A stretch of 64,000 nt of DNA from Lysinibacillus fusiformis (GTDB taxonomy: Bacteria > Bacillota > Bacilli > Bacillales_A > Planococcaceae). Below, in pieces: positions 55,622-64,000 of this stretch. A program made the translations under genes and the position numbers. Position 1 is the first letter of the stretch, and each line of letters opens with the position of its first letter. The notes beneath the pieces were generated by a model that did not search any database, was not told the DNA's origin, and saw only the letters and a list, made by a program, of their open reading frames with translations. The stretch spans positions 496,001-560,000 of the forward strand of contig NZ_CP070490.1 of NCBI RefSeq assembly GCF_016925635.1. The letters are read 5' to 3'.

Positions 55622-56833
55622 ATGGATATAAATACAAAGGGTTATTCAATAAGAGATCGTTCTTTTTGGACAATCGTCATAAGTTTGGGAGGGGCTTCTG
55701 TTTTCGTGTTTGCAGCAATGTATTCTGTCCAGCCCCTTCTTCCTTTCTTTACAAAGCAATTTCATATTTCTGTATCTGTTGCAAGTCTATCCGTTTCTTT
55801 GACTACTCTATCAGTAATAATTGGATTAGTCGTTCTAGGTTTTTTATCAGATCGATATGGAAGAGTATTATTCATTCACTTATCTATAGTTTTTACCGTC
55901 ATCCCTTTTTTCTTTATGCCACTAACTGATTCTTTTTCTACTATTATTTTTTTGCGCTTTATTCAGGGCTTTGCTATTGCAGGAGTTCCTGCAGCAGCAC
56001 TTGCCTATCTTAGCGAAGAAATTGACCAACAATCAATGGGCTTTGCCACTGCTTTGTATATTTCATGTAATGCACTAGGCGGAACAATTGGTAGGCTCAT
56101 GATGGGGTATATCACTGAATATTTTTCCTGGAAAATGGCATTTGTTACATTAGCCTTAATGGGGTGCATCGTTATGGTAATGGTCTGGTGGATGCTACCT
56201 AAATCCCAAAATTTTTCGGTACAACAGCGTACGATTCAACAGGATTTACAAGGCTTTTTGTTCCATTTGAAAAATCCACAATTATTGATACTTTTTGGAT
56301 TGGGAATTATTTTACAATTATCCTTTACAGGTGTTTGGTCATTTATTCCCTATTACTTAACAGCGCCTCCCTTTCTATTATCTTTAAAAAGCATTTCTTT
56401 TGTTTTTTTAGCCTATGGTTTAGGTATTATTGGTTCGCCTATTGCTAATGCACTTGCAGGAAAAGTTGGATTAAATATCATTCGTACATTTGGTGTTTGT
56501 TTATTAACAGTGGGGATACTTTTTACATTAAGTCAGTCACTTTTCATTATTATAATTGGACTTTGTCTAGCATGTTTAGGTTTTTTTACTGCTCATGCAT
56601 TAACTTCCTCATTGGTAAGTCGGCTAGCTCTTTATCAAAAAGGAAGCGCCTCTAGTCTATATCTGGTCGCTTATTATCTCGGTGTGGCCTCTGGAAGCAC
56701 AATATTAAGCCCAGTTTGGTCATTATTTCAGTGGCATGGCATCGTAATTATTACTGCCTTTCTTCCATTAATATACCTATTCATATTAAATTTTCTTCAG
56801 AAACAGCAAAAAAGAGATGTACTCGAAAAATGA
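55622..56833 (+). CDS. MFS transporter (YnfM-like) at the end of the TRAP operon
   Basis: 403-aa, 12-segment protein with the loop motif GFLSDRYGRVLF and GVPAAALAYLSEE. It starts 10 bp after dctM, so it is very probably co-transcribed with the TRAP genes. Family members are exporters of diverse small molecules. Being tied to an importer operon, it may export a catabolic end product or counter-substrate (inference). Confidence 0.83.
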   Translation: MDINTKGYSIRDRSFWTIVISLGGASVFVFAAMYSVQPLLPFFTKQFHISVSVASLSVSLTTLSVIIGLVVLGFLSDRYGRVLFIHLSIVFTVIPFFFMPLTDSFSTIIFLRFIQGFAIAGVPAAALAYLSEEIDQQSMGFATALYISCNALGGTIGRLMMGYITEYFSWKMAFVTLALMGCIVMVMVWWMLPKSQNFSVQQRTIQQDLQGFLFHLKNPQLLILFGLGIILQLSFTGVWSFIPYYLTAPPFLLSLKSISFVFLAYGLGIIGSPIANALAGKVGLNIIRTFGVCLLTVGILFTLSQSLFIIIIGLCLACLGFFTAHALTSSLVSRLALYQKGSASSLYLVAYYLGVASGSTILSPVWSLFQWHGIVIITAFLPLIYLFILNFLQKQQKRDVLEK

Positions 56834-56846
56834 ACATCCCTTTTTT
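56808..56846. terminator. Bidirectional terminator, MFS gene and DMT gene
   Basis: AAAAAAGAGATGT (56808-56820) and ACATCCCTTTTTT (56834-56846), one mismatch; A and T runs form the stem ends. Confidence 0.8.
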
Positions 56847-56852
56847 GCTAAT

Positions 56853-57752
56853 TCATTGTTTTTTTACAAGTACAATTGCTTTAATTTCTTTATAATAAAT
56901 ACAGAGCAAAATTCCTACTAAAATTAATAAAGAGCCATATATTTGAACACTTGTAGGGAATTGTTTTAAAAATACCGCACTCAATAGCATAGCTATAGCC
57001 GGCTCAAAGTTTAACAACAGTGACGCATTCGTCGAGCCGATTTCCTTCATTTTTTGATTCCACATTAAATTACTTACCCCATGAATAATAATCGCTGATA
57101 AAATGAGCAAAAACCAGTAGGGCATTGCAACTTGCCAATTCGTCTGTGGCAAAATAGTAAAAGAAAATGGGACAAGCACTAGTAAACCAATTAAATTTGT
57201 ATAAAACGTAATCGACTGGGCTGACATTTTCAAACTAAGATGATTGACAATAATGAGGAACAAAGCAAAGCTTAGCATTGTAATTAAGCTCAGCACCTCA
57301 CCCTTACCGATGGAAATGGTGATAAGTGCTCCTTTTGTAATGATGAGACCAACACCAACAAATGAAATTATCGCACCTAACCAAAATATGCCGTTACGTG
57401 ATTCATGATAAATCATTTTATTCAGTAGAGAAGTGACAATCGGTGCACAGGCTAATATTAAAGCCGCAGTAATAGGAGAAGTGTGCTGGAGACTAGCATA
57501 AAAGCTATAGTGATTAATGGAAACACCCAGTATTCCTGCAAGGACCAACAACAATAGCTCATTGCGCGTAAATGTTGTTCTGCTAATTGCTTTCCAACTA
57601 ATCCCCCCTAAAAACAGAACTATGACAATCAATCTAAAGATGGCGACCGTTAAAGGGTTCCAATGTTCAATTAAAATAGAGCCAATAATGAAGTTACTGG
57701 CCCAAAAAAATACACAGCTAAATAAAATCATATAGATTGTAAGTTGCTTCAT
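56853..57752 (-). CDS. EamA/DMT family transporter
   Basis: 299-aa membrane protein with ten hydrophobic segments in two EamA repeats (first IYMILFSCVFFWASNFIIGS, second ISIGKGEVLSLITMLSFALFLI). Such proteins export amino acids or other metabolites. Monocistronic, convergent with the TRAP operon and downstream of the amidohydrolase operon with a terminator between. Confidence 0.85.
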   Translation of the reverse strand: MKQLTIYMILFSCVFFWASNFIIGSILIEHWNPLTVAIFRLIVIVLFLGGISWKAISRTTFTRNELLLLVLAGILGVSINHYSFYASLQHTSPITAALILACAPIVTSLLNKMIYHESRNGIFWLGAIISFVGVGLIITKGALITISIGKGEVLSLITMLSFALFLIIVNHLSLKMSAQSITFYTNLIGLLVLVPFSFTILPQTNWQVAMPYWFLLILSAIIIHGVSNLMWNQKMKEIGSTNASLLLNFEPAIAMLLSAVFLKQFPTSVQIYGSLLILVGILLCIYYKEIKAIVLVKKQ

Positions 57753-57857
57753 ATTTTATCGCACCTGCATATAAAGAGACTTCTATATAAGTTATGGATC
57801 AACTAATAAAAATCTACTTCCCTTTCCTTTATTCATCTTTTCTATTAAAACATAAGT

Positions 57858-57888
57858 ATAGCAAACTAGAAATTTTCTAGTTTGCTAT
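57858..57888 (-). terminator. Terminator of the binding protein-amidohydrolase operon
   Basis: Perfect 14-bp arms ATAGCAAACTAGAA and TTCTAGTTTGCTAT with a 3-nt loop, 33 bp after the last stop. Confidence 0.8.
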
Positions 57889-57920
57889 GTTATCTAAATA
57901 AGGGGGATTTAGATTAATAC

Positions 57921-59132
57921 TTAGTTGATAAACTTACCTTTAGACATAACCACTCGGTTAGATGGTTTACGCGCTATGACTTCAGCGCTTGATACTGCGT
58001 CAAAGAATACAAAACTTGCTTCATCTTTCACATTCGGCCAAACCTTCTGACCATTTGCATCCAATGGTGTAACACCATTTGTAATATATTTTAATGTTTG
58101 TCGAATCGAACGTTCATCAAGCTTGCGAGAAATGTCTGCAAAAGTAGTCGCTTTTTCTAAAATATCTCCTGAGCCATTGGGACTCCAGGAATCATAAAAG
58201 CCATCGCAACCAAAGTGGACATCCACGCCGTGCTCTGTCAGTAATTCAATCGGTGGAATTAATCGTCGCAAATCAAATGGCACAGTTGACATTATTTTTA
58301 CTTGTTGTTGCGCTAAACGATCTGCAATTTTATGTTGTTCCATGACCGATACATCACCAAGTGAAAAGGCATGACTTATTGCCGTTCTACCCTGGTACTT
58401 GGCATCCTCCACGATATCTATCCATTTATCGATTGTATAATACCCAACGTGGCCACCATCATGTAGGTGAATATCGACATCTACATTAAATTCCTGTGCG
58501 ATATCCATCACTTCATAAAGAGAAGGCTCAATCGAGTTATCAATGCCAGCTGGATCTAGGCCACCAATCATCGTCGCTCCATTGCGTAAAGCTTCACGCA
58601 ATAATTTAGGGACATCATCTCTTAATAGGCCGTGCTGTGGAAAGGCAATCACTTCGGATGTCACGACATCTTTATAATCGCCCAATGCCGCTAGTACACC
58701 TTCTAAATTTTTTAATCCAATGTATGGATCGATATTAACATGTGTACGAATATGATTTGCACCATTCTTAAGGATTTTTTCAATCATTGCAGCTGCACGT
58801 TGTTTACCAGTTGTAGCAAGAACGGATAACTCTTGTGCTTCACGATCAAGTCGTTCCTTTAAATTCTTTACGGGAACACAAGCCTTCCACGGTAAAGATA
58901 AGTATGTTTTATCTAAATGATTATGCATTTCCTTAAAGGCAGGTAATAGCAGCTTTCCATTCATATCTGTAACTTCATTTGGTGAATCGATTGCCTGTGT
59001 TGCAGGTACAATTTGAGAAATAAAGCCATCTATAATTTCAAGGTGAAAAAGCTCCACTTTCGTACCAACTGTATCATTTTCCTTTAGATATTCTCCTGTT
59101 TCAAGTAGAACATTTGTAAGCCATTGCTTCAT
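57921..59132 (-). CDS. Cytosine-deaminase-like amidohydrolase (second of pair)
   Basis: 403-aa TIM-barrel amidohydrolase. Metal ligands: KEMHNHLDKTY (HxH-type), DVDIHLHDGGH, ISHAFSLGD and HFGCDGFYDSWSPNG (catalytic Asp). It resembles the CodA/AtzC group acting on amine or amide groups of small rings. By hand alignment, the CodA catalytic Glu (in VHCDE) is Asp here (IHLHD). GAAAGGAG precedes ATG 59132, which overlaps the upstream gene's stop (ATGA): coupled translation. A 26-codon upstream extension is rejected. Confidence 0.85.
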   Translation of the reverse strand: MKQWLTNVLLETGEYLKENDTVGTKVELFHLEIIDGFISQIVPATQAIDSPNEVTDMNGKLLLPAFKEMHNHLDKTYLSLPWKACVPVKNLKERLDREAQELSVLATTGKQRAAAMIEKILKNGANHIRTHVNIDPYIGLKNLEGVLAALGDYKDVVTSEVIAFPQHGLLRDDVPKLLREALRNGATMIGGLDPAGIDNSIEPSLYEVMDIAQEFNVDVDIHLHDGGHVGYYTIDKWIDIVEDAKYQGRTAISHAFSLGDVSVMEQHKIADRLAQQQVKIMSTVPFDLRRLIPPIELLTEHGVDVHFGCDGFYDSWSPNGSGDILEKATTFADISRKLDERSIRQTLKYITNGVTPLDANGQKVWPNVKDEASFVFFDAVSSAEVIARKPSNRVVMSKGKFIN

Positions 59133-60379
59133 CTGAATTCTCCTTTCAACTCTCCTACATCCTGTTGGTGAATCATTTTGCCTTGTGAAATGACCGTAGT
59201 AATTGGGCATCTTCTTGCTATCACATGGGCAGTGCTCACGCCATCCACTAACAGCATATTGGCTTTATCACCAACTTGTGGCCAAACCCGTTCTCCAGCA
59301 TCATTCAACGGCGTGATACCACCAGAAGCGTATTTCCAAGCCCGACTTAATGAATATTCATCAATAAAACGGAATCTCTCCGCCATCACATTTAATTTCA
59401 TGATGGTATTACCCGTACCATATGGTGACCAATGATCTGTTAAACTATCATGCCCCACAGATACCTTTACACCATTGTTATAAAGATAAGGAATTGGTAT
59501 CGTCGAACGGTTCAAATCTATTGGTACAGTTGTTGTTACATCCATTTGTACCTCAGCCATTGCTTGAACTAAATTTTCTAAGCGTGACTGTTCTAAATCA
59601 GCAAGTGCCATCGCATGGCTAATTGTGACTTGTCCTTCTTTTTTTGCCTGTTTCGTTAACGCTATCAGCTTATAAAATTCAAATTCACCTAGTGTGTTAG
59701 CAGTGTGAATATGAATATCTATCCCTGCATTATAGTCTTGAGCAATGCCCATTGTTGTTTGCAATGACTTTTCGATATTGCGATCTACAATGGATGGGTC
59801 AACGCCCCCAACAAGCGTTGCTCCCATTGCCATTGCCTCACGGATTAGTCCCTCTACATTGGAGCGTAATAAGCCATGCTGTGGAAAGGCCACAATATCA
59901 TAGGTGATTTGATCTTGATATTTTTCTAAAACGTGTTTTGTAATTTCAATATGTTTTGTCCCAATTTGCGGGTCAACATTACAATGTGAACGAATATGTG
60001 TGTGTCCTTGTGAAATAAGCCACTTCACCATTTCCTCAGCTCGATAAGCAGCTGTCGGCAATTGCTTTGGTAGTAGCGTTCTTTCTTCTTCAATACGTGT
60101 TAAAATCCCTTTCGTAATGGGTCTTGGCGCCTGCCATTCTCCACCAAAATACGTTTTATCGATATGAATATGCATCTCTCGGAATGAAGGGACTAATAGT
60201 TGCTGTTGCGCATCTACTACTTCTACATCTCCATCAGCCACTATATTCTTATCCACTTGTTGAACATGCCCATCTTCGATTAGGACATCATAAATACCTG
60301 TACGAGTTGCAACAATGTGTTCATTTTCGCGCTCATATGCTTCTTCTAATCTCACATTTTTCAGCAATAGTTTACTCAT
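59129..60379 (-). CDS. Cytosine-deaminase-like amidohydrolase (first of pair)
   Basis: 416-aa paralogue of the next gene. REMHIHIDKTYF, SHCNVDPQIG, GIDIHIHTANT, ISHAMALAD and VSVGHDSLTDHWSPYG mark the metal-dependent hydrolase barrel. At the CodA Glu position this protein has Thr (IHIHT), so the two paralogues probably differ in reaction or one is not a deaminase. No secretion signal: cytoplasmic. Follows the binding-protein gene after a 43-bp gap. Confidence 0.85.
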   Translation of the reverse strand: MSKLLLKNVRLEEAYERENEHIVATRTGIYDVLIEDGHVQQVDKNIVADGDVEVVDAQQQLLVPSFREMHIHIDKTYFGGEWQAPRPITKGILTRIEEERTLLPKQLPTAAYRAEEMVKWLISQGHTHIRSHCNVDPQIGTKHIEITKHVLEKYQDQITYDIVAFPQHGLLRSNVEGLIREAMAMGATLVGGVDPSIVDRNIEKSLQTTMGIAQDYNAGIDIHIHTANTLGEFEFYKLIALTKQAKKEGQVTISHAMALADLEQSRLENLVQAMAEVQMDVTTTVPIDLNRSTIPIPYLYNNGVKVSVGHDSLTDHWSPYGTGNTIMKLNVMAERFRFIDEYSLSRAWKYASGGITPLNDAGERVWPQVGDKANMLLVDGVSTAHVIARRCPITTVISQGKMIHQQDVGELKGEFR

Positions 60380-60422
60380 AGTTTCCTCCCAATTGGTATT
60401 TTCCGTCTATCACCAAATTCGA

Positions 60423-61982
60423 TTATTCTACAATTTCAACGCCACTAATCATCGTGTAGTTAGATGCATCTAACCAGAAACCTTTTACAGCATTGCTATA
60501 GACTGCTAAATGCTCATAGTTACGCACTGGGATATACACAGCTTCATCTAACTCGATTTGCATCGCTTTTTTGTAGATTTCATTACGTGCCTCTTGGTTT
60601 GCTTCAGAGCGTCCTTGCTCAATTAGTTTATCAACTTCTGGATTTGAATAGTAGAAATGGTTTCCTGGAGGTCCCATAGAAGCAGTGTGGAATAGATTAA
60701 ATTGGTTATAATCAGCATCCCCAGTAGCATTACCCCAGCCACTAATAAATATTTGGTGCTGTTCTTTCGTGATTTCAGAAATAAATGCACCATATTCCAT
60801 TACTTGAATTTCAACATCTAATCCGATTCCTTTTAATTGAGATTGAATCACCTCAGCCATATTGATACGCTCTTTACGGTCACTTGTCAGTAATTTAACT
60901 TTTGTTCCTTCTTTCACGCCAGCTTCTTTTAATAATTCTTTTGCCTTCACTACATCATAGTCATATGGTTTCGTTTCACTAGAATAACCAATAATTTTTG
61001 GACTCATTGCCGAATTCGCAAGTGTTCCTACATTATCATAAATACCGCTGATAATCGCTTCGCGGTCAACAGCATAGCTAATTGCTTGACGTACTTTTAC
61101 ATCTGATAATAGGGTATCTTTCACATTGAATCCGATAAATTCTACTGCAAGTCCTTCTGCACGGAATAAAGTCATCGTTGAAGAATTTTCAATACGATCA
61201 ATCTCTGTTACAGGTACTTGTTCAGCAATATGCGCTTCTCCACTTTCAATCATTGCTAGACGCGTAGAATCCTCTGGTACAACTTTAAATGTTACTTTAT
61301 CTACTTTCGGTACAGTTCCCCAATAATCTTTATTCGAATTTAATGTAATTTCTTGACCTGATTTCCAAGATTCAAATACAAATGGGCCTGTCCCTACTGG
61401 ATGTGTTGCTAATTCGTCGGCCGCTTCAGCAATAGCTTTCGGACTCATCATACTACCTTCTTGACTTGCTAAAATAGATAGCAGCGGGGCATACGGTTCT
61501 TTTAATTTCAATGTAACAATATACGTATCATCTACTACTACTTCACTAATCATTGATAATTTATCACGCTGCGGTGAACCAGTTGCAGGATCTAAAATAC
61601 GATCGAATGTAGCTTTAACAGCCTCTGCATTAAAATCTGCACCATCATGGAATTTAATACCTTCATTCAATGTAAATGTCCAAGTGACATCATCTTTTTG
61701 CTCCCATTCTTTTGCAAGTAGTGGAACAATTTTACGATCTCTATCAAAAGCAACAAGTGTTTCATATACCTTGCCATGAATAATATTCGCTGATGGAATA
61801 TCTGTAATAAAATGAGGATCTAGGCTTGTCGCATCTGCTGCTCTTAGAACGACTAATTCTCCCCCTACACTTTTCGATCCCTCTTTGGAACCTTCCGTAC
61901 TATTATTGCTAGCAGTAGAACATGCTTGCAGAATAAGTACTATCATTAGTGCCATGAATAAAAACAACTTCATTTTCTTCAT
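60423..61982 (-). CDS. ABC transporter solute-binding lipoprotein, family 5 (DppA/GsiB-like)
   Basis: 519-aa extracellular binding protein for peptides or other solutes. Lipoprotein signal ends ALMIVLILQACST. GGELVVLRAADATSLDPHF and DVTWTFTLNEGIKFHDGADFNAEAVKATFDRI are the SBP_bac_5 signature. ATG 61982 lies 8 bases after AAGGAGG; an in-frame ATG two codons earlier abuts the RBS. It heads an operon with two amidohydrolases and is divergent from its likely permeases. Confidence 0.92.
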   Translation of the reverse strand: MKKMKLFLFMALMIVLILQACSTASNNSTEGSKEGSKSVGGELVVLRAADATSLDPHFITDIPSANIIHGKVYETLVAFDRDRKIVPLLAKEWEQKDDVTWTFTLNEGIKFHDGADFNAEAVKATFDRILDPATGSPQRDKLSMISEVVVDDTYIVTLKLKEPYAPLLSILASQEGSMMSPKAIAEAADELATHPVGTGPFVFESWKSGQEITLNSNKDYWGTVPKVDKVTFKVVPEDSTRLAMIESGEAHIAEQVPVTEIDRIENSSTMTLFRAEGLAVEFIGFNVKDTLLSDVKVRQAISYAVDREAIISGIYDNVGTLANSAMSPKIIGYSSETKPYDYDVVKAKELLKEAGVKEGTKVKLLTSDRKERINMAEVIQSQLKGIGLDVEIQVMEYGAFISEITKEQHQIFISGWGNATGDADYNQFNLFHTASMGPPGNHFYYSNPEVDKLIEQGRSEANQEARNEIYKKAMQIELDEAVYIPVRNYEHLAVYSNAVKGFWLDASNYTMISGVEIVE

Positions 61983-62164
61983 CAACATTTCCTCCTTGTG
62001 TGATTTGTTCCTTACATTTCGAATTATAAAGAAATAAATTTCACTTGTTTTTTAAAATCTTTACGTGTTTTTTAAATTTTCTGACTAATAAGCCATAAAA
62101 TATTTACATTCTTTACGCTTTTCACTAAATTGAAATCAAATCAAATAGAAAAGGAGTATTCGAT
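61983..62164. promoter_or_regulatory. Divergent control region of the ABC/amidohydrolase system
   Basis: 182 bp between the binding-protein and permease genes. TGTTTTTTAAA is repeated exactly 20 bp apart (62046-62056, 62066-62076), and TCTTTACG occurs at 62059-62066 and 62110-62117. Face-of-helix spacing suggests a regulator. No confident promoter hexamers assigned. Confidence 0.4.
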
Positions 62165-63067
62165 ATGAATAAAGTAACAACTACTATCGATCATTCTGTT
62201 TTAGTGAATGCACGCAAGGCATCTAGAAAAAAGAATCTTGTTTCTTTCCTAAACAAAATTAAGAAAAATAAAGCAGCTGTCGCAGGAGGCATCATCATTC
62301 TTCTATATATAATGATGTTTCTTATCGGGCCCATTTTAGCCCCTTATGATCCATACGACGTGCAGTTAGATCAAAAATTACAAGGACCCAGCTTAGATCA
62401 TCTAATGGGAACAGATGACAAAGGGCGAGATATTTTAAGTCGAATTTTATATGGATCACGTTTATCAATTGGTGTTGGTATTTCAGCTGTTTTATTCGGT
62501 GGTACAATCGGCACTTTCTTAGGACTTATTGCTGGCTATTATGGCAAATGGGTTGATTCTATTATTAGTCGAATTTTAGATATCATGCTTGCCTTCCCAG
62601 GTATCTTGCTAGCTTTAGCTATTGTTAGTGCATTAGGGCCAAGCCTTATCAATGTCACAATTGCTGTTGGTTTTTTCTCTATTCCTATGTTTGCTCGTAT
62701 TGTACGTGGCTCAACAATGGAAGTTAAAAAATTAGAATATATCGATGCTGTCAAAACACTTGGAGCAAATGATATGACAATTTTAATTAAGCATATTTTT
62801 CCAAACATTTTATCACCTATTATTGTACAAGCGTCTATGCGCTTAGCAACGGCTATTCTATCTGCAGCCGGTCTATCATTCTTAGGTTTAGGTGCTCAGC
62901 CACCATCTCCTGAATGGGGTGCCATGCTATCTAACGGACGTGATTTCCTATTTACCGCTCCTTATATGGCGCTATTCCCAGGTATTATGATTTCTATACT
63001 TGTATTAGGCTTTAACTTATTTGGTGATGGTTTACGCGATGCGCTAGATCCAAGAATGAAAAATTAA
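62165..63067 (+). CDS. ABC transporter permease, DppC/OppC family
   Basis: 300-aa inner-membrane permease. N-terminal OppC_N segment (KIKKNKAAVAGGIIILLYIMMFLIGPILAPYDPYD), then MGTDDKGRDILSRILYGSRLS and the EAA loop DAVKTLGANDMTILIKHIFPNI that docks the ATPase. AAGGAG precedes the ATG. It comes before the DppB-type gene, the reverse of the usual B-C order. Confidence 0.92.
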   Translation: MNKVTTTIDHSVLVNARKASRKKNLVSFLNKIKKNKAAVAGGIIILLYIMMFLIGPILAPYDPYDVQLDQKLQGPSLDHLMGTDDKGRDILSRILYGSRLSIGVGISAVLFGGTIGTFLGLIAGYYGKWVDSIISRILDIMLAFPGILLALAIVSALGPSLINVTIAVGFFSIPMFARIVRGSTMEVKKLEYIDAVKTLGANDMTILIKHIFPNILSPIIVQASMRLATAILSAAGLSFLGLGAQPPSPEWGAMLSNGRDFLFTAPYMALFPGIMISILVLGFNLFGDGLRDALDPRMKN

Positions 63068-63081
63068 AGGAGAGAAGACAT

Positions 63082-64000
63082 ATGACATTATTTATCTTAA
63101 AACGACTAGCTCAAATTATTCCTGTGACACTTGGTGTAACGCTTGTTGTTTTTCTAATTATGCAGATGATTCCTGGGGACCCAGCGATCATTTTAGCAGG
63201 AGAAGGAGCTTCTCAAGAAACGGTTGCAGAATTACGTGAAAATTTAGGGCTCAATAAACCATTAGCCGTTCAATATACAGAGTATATTAAAAATCTTCTA
63301 CAAGGAGATATGGGTCATTCATTAAAAAATAACCAACCTGTCTTTGGGGAAATTACGTCTCGTTTACCGATTACAATAGAGCTTGCCTTTTATAGTATTT
63401 TAATCACCATTGTTTTAGGGCTTATTGCTGGTATTATCTCCGCTATCCGTCCTTATTCGTTTATGGATGTAGGATTAATGGTTGTCGCTTTATTAGGGAT
63501 CTCCCTTCCAAGTTTCTGGTTAGGTATTTTATTAATGTATGTATTCTCCGTACAGTTACATTGGCTTCCTGTAGCAGGTTGGGATAGTGCCAAGCATATT
63601 ATTCTCCCTGCTGTCACACTTGGTGCTGGTGGAGCTGCCATCGTAGCACGTATGACTCGCTCTAGTATGTTAGAGGTTGTAAATCAAGACTATATTCGAA
63701 CAGCGAAAGCAAAAGGCTTAAAAGGGTACATTATCATTTTAAAGCACGCATTACGCAATGCCTTGATTCCAGTTATTACAGTAGTAGGCTTACAATTTGG
63801 TAGTTTACTTGGTGGAACAGTTTTAGTTGAATCTGTTTTCGCTGTGAATGGATTAGGACGAATGATTGTAGATGCCATTCGGACACGTGATATACCTGTC
63901 GTTCAAGGTGGCGTGCTTGTTGCTTCATTAATATTTGTTTTCATTAATCTTTTTGTAGACATTTTGTACCGAATCTTTAATAAACGAATGGATTTAAACT
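63082..64000 (+). CDS. ABC transporter permease, DppB/GsiC family (3' end outside window)
   Basis: Frame open from ATG 63082 to the window edge, 306 codons, so nearly complete for a family of about 306-315 aa. MTLFILKRLAQIIPVTLGVTLV is the family start; PGDPA, GDMGHSLKNNQPV and the EAA loop TAKAKGLKGYIIILKHALRNALIPVI follow. AAAGGAGAGAAG precedes the ATG, 14 bp after the DppC gene. ATPase genes, if present, lie beyond the window. Confidence 0.92.
   Translation, partial: MTLFILKRLAQIIPVTLGVTLVVFLIMQMIPGDPAIILAGEGASQETVAELRENLGLNKPLAVQYTEYIKNLLQGDMGHSLKNNQPVFGEITSRLPITIELAFYSILITIVLGLIAGIISAIRPYSFMDVGLMVVALLGISLPSFWLGILLMYVFSVQLHWLPVAGWDSAKHIILPAVTLGAGGAAIVARMTRSSMLEVVNQDYIRTAKAKGLKGYIIILKHALRNALIPVITVVGLQFGSLLGGTVLVESVFAVNGLGRMIVDAIRTRDIPVVQGGVLVASLIFVFINLFVDILYRIFNKRMDLN

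Noticed and set aside
1..64000. Prophage, IS element, restriction or anti-phage defence system
   Set aside because: No transposase, integrase, phage structural, methylase, nuclease-helicase or toxin-antitoxin gene was recognised; the NERD-like protein lacks a clear catalytic signature and sits with a lipid kinase.

Overview
This window looks like a chromosomal segment of a low-GC Gram-positive spore-former of the Bacillaceae/Planococcaceae, most probably a Lysinibacillus-like organism. That is an inference from protein similarity and gene order, not a database result. Ribosome binding sites are AGGAGG-like, and the block from acsA to asnB/ytfP follows the order I know from Bacillus subtilis: acsA, acuABC, ccpA, aroA, ytxH/ytxG, murC, sftA, ytpR, ytpQ, ytoP, ytzB, ytnP, trmB, ytlR-like, pepV, ytzE, an rsuA-type gene, ytgP, asnB, ytfP. 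I see no insertion sequence, prophage, CRISPR array, rRNA or tRNA gene.

Layout. 1-3.8 kb: the 3' part of a class A penicillin-binding protein with an Asn/Gly/Ser tail, then a sugar-nucleotide-type epimerase. 3.9-8.2 kb: the arginine operon argCJBD on the minus strand, with a readable sigma-A promoter covered by two ARG boxes. 8.4-14.1 kb: acetate utilisation (acsA divergent from acuABC) and the catabolite regulator ccpA. 14.2-20.3 kb: aroA (DAHP synthase/chorismate mutase), a large FtsA/PilM-like ATPase, ytxH, ytxG, murC. 20.5-36 kb: mostly minus-strand housekeeping genes (sftA, ytpR, ytpQ, a lipoprotein, a DUF84 NTPase, an M42 peptidase, an ATP-grasp ligase, a YtnP lactonase, trmB, a lipid kinase, a NERD-like protein, D-amino acid aminotransferase, PepV). 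36-46.6 kb: ytzE, a 4 x 42 bp tandem repeat, an MFS exporter, a diguanylate cyclase, a pseudouridine synthase, a MurJ-type flippase, asnB, ytfP and an AIM24 protein.

46.8-56.8 kb is an accessory carboxylate-uptake region. It has an oxalate/formate-antiporter-family MFS gene, a divergent DcuS/CitA-type kinase and response regulator, two TRAP solute-binding lipoproteins, the TRAP membrane subunits DctQ and DctM, and another MFS gene. A cre-like box overlaps the TRAP promoter, so this system and acetate utilisation are probably both under CcpA, whose gene is also here. A recurring palindrome (TTGTTATATAACAA type) lies near dctS, dctB, the AIM24 gene and acsA.

56.8-64 kb is a second accessory block: a DMT exporter, two tandem cytosine-deaminase-like amidohydrolases co-oriented with a family-5 solute-binding lipoprotein, and, divergent from these, two oligopeptide-type ABC permeases, the last running off the window. 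I read it as uptake plus intracellular hydrolysis of an unknown amide or N-heterocycle. This and the dct locus are the best candidates for undescribed biology; the rest is largely conserved core genome.
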